Assembly (NCBI GenBank): GCA_963733395.1
Contig: CAVTCZ010000019.1
Coordinates: 186,001 to 250,000 of the forward strand
Direction of reading: 5' to 3'
Length of the DNA stretch: 64,000 nucleotides
Source of the DNA: JADKAV01 sp963733395
GTDB taxonomy: Bacteria; Actinomycetota; Actinomycetes; S36-B12; UBA10799
Shown: positions 63,358 to 64,000 of the stretch, piece by piece
Position numbering within the stretch: the stretch's first letter is position 1
Layout: each line of letters starts with the position of its first letter
Program-made: the position numbers and the translations under genes
The notes under the pieces: model-generated
Database searches by the model: none
What the model was told of the DNA's origin: nothing
The model's input: the letters and a program-made list of their open reading frames with translations, nothing else

Positions 63358-64000
63358 GTGCGAACAGCGATTCTGACCCGGGAGTGGCCCCCGGATGTGT
63401 ATGGCGGTGCCGGCGTTCACGTGGAACACCTCGTTCCGGAACTGCGCAAAGATCATCGACGTCGACGTGCATTGCTTCGGCCAACCGCGCTCGGATGCGA
63501 GTGCCCATCCGGTCCCGGACTATCTGCGCGAGGCGAACGCGGCCCTGCAGACGTTGGGGGTGGATCTCGGGTTCGCCGATGCGGTCGCCGGGTGCGATGT
63601 CGCGCACTCGCACACCTGGTACGCCAACCTGGGCGGGCACCTGTCGGGCCTGTTGCACGACATCCCCCACGTCATCACGGCGCACTCGTTGGAGCCGCGG
63701 CGGCCGTGGAAGCGCGAACAGCTCGGCGGCGGCTACGCCATCTCCTCGTGGGTCGAGGACACCGCGTACCACAACGCCGAGGCCATCATCGCCGTGAGCG
63801 CCGGGATGCGCGCGGACGTGCTGGACTGCTACCCCTTCGTCGACCCGGACCGCGTGCACGTCGTGCACAACGGCATCGACACCGAGGTCTACCGCAAGGT
63901 CGACGAGGTCGATGCCCTGGTTTCGCACGGCGTCGACCCGGACAAGCCGTATGTGCTGTTCGTTGGCCGGATCACCCGGCAGAAGGGGATTGCGCACCTG
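63358..64000 (+). CDS. GT4-family glycogen synthase / maltose-1-phosphate synthase (partial, one frameshift)
   Basis: The gene begins MRTAILTREWPPDVYGGAGV and runs off the right edge. After a break at 63448-63450 (AAA where AA keeps ELRKIIDVDVHCFG in frame) it continues DVAHSHTWYANLGGHL, TAHSLEPRRPWKREQLGGGY, WVEDTAYHNAEAIIAVSAGM and VHNGIDTEVYRK to the edge. The divergent glgC-GT4 pair is the actinobacterial arrangement, in which the product may be GlgM (maltose 1-phosphate from ADP-glucose) rather than a true GlgA. TAGCCT (63346-63351) lies six bases before GTG 63358. Confidence 0.85.
   Translation, partial: MRTAILTREWPPDVYGGAGVHVEHLVPELRKDHRRRRALLRPTALGCECPSGPGLSARGERGPADVGGGSRVRRCGRRVRCRALAHLVRQPGRAPVGPVARHPPRHHGALVGAAAAVEARTARRRLRHLLVGRGHRVPQRRGHHRRERRDARGRAGLLPLRRPGPRARRAQRHRHRGLPQGRRGRCPGFARRRPGQAVCAVRWPDHPAEGDCAP

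Overview
The window is 64 kb of high-GC DNA (roughly 70 % G+C by eye) from an actinomycete. Mycothiol synthase (mshD), a CGYC mycoredoxin, a GlnR-type regulator, a DUF3180 protein beside folK, a DUF2342-type zinc metalloprotease and a CYTH/CHAD-ppk-mutT1-pst block all point to Actinomycetota. The gene order tilS-hpt-ftsH-folE-folP-folB-folK and DUF2520-panC-nadB-nadC-coaX matches that of Streptomyces relatives. No rRNA, tRNA, CRISPR array, integrase or transposase was recognised.

Layout. 1-4.0 kb: an AmmeMemoRadiSam operon (amrS, an acyl-CoA synthetase, amrB, amrA). 4.0-9.7 kb: SDR, FAD amine oxidase, MFS transporter, rhomboid, methyltransferase, LysE exporter. 9.9-10.4 kb: a non-autonomous mobile element. 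10.4-13.5 kb: LacZ-type beta-galactosidase. 13.6-21.8 kb: metalloprotease, tilS, hpt, ftsH and the folate genes. 22.0-25.4 kb: a betaine/choline-type OpuC ABC importer read from a symmetric divergent promoter. 25.6-28.3 kb: aldehyde dehydrogenase-like protein and an orphan NuoD homologue. 28.5-36.0 kb: two bacterial-PH-domain membrane proteins, a MidA-like methyltransferase, then pantothenate and NAD synthesis. 36-36.9 kb: a gene-free block full of hairpins and repeats. 36.9-43 kb: an ArgA-like acetyltransferase, phosphoglucomutase, AI-2E exporter and a winged-helix protein. 43.2-49.2 kb: cytochrome b plus molybdopterin oxidoreductase, Mpg, and a redox/sulfur cluster (mrx1, ygfZ, fur, nitrobindin, a 32-aa membrane protein, DsrE, DUF4395, thioredoxin). 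49.4-60 kb: glnR, mshD, ppk, CYTH-CHAD, mutT1 and pstSCAB behind a five-unit PHO box. 60-64 kb: a second copy of the mobile element, a Dabb protein, HMG-CoA lyase, glgC, and the start of a GT4 glycogen or maltose-1-phosphate synthase.

Three things stand out beyond the genes. (1) The intergenic space carries several families of short palindromic repeats. One larger family (507 and 519 bp) has terminal inverted repeats and perfect 5-bp target duplications, and one copy of it sits inside a member of another family. (2) At least sixteen start codons have a TANNNT hexamer 6 or 7 nt upstream and usually no Shine-Dalgarno sequence, which indicates widespread leaderless transcription and fixes several starts. 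(3) Eleven otherwise intact conserved genes carry single-base frameshifts, some visibly in homopolymers, so the assembly probably contains uncorrected indel errors.
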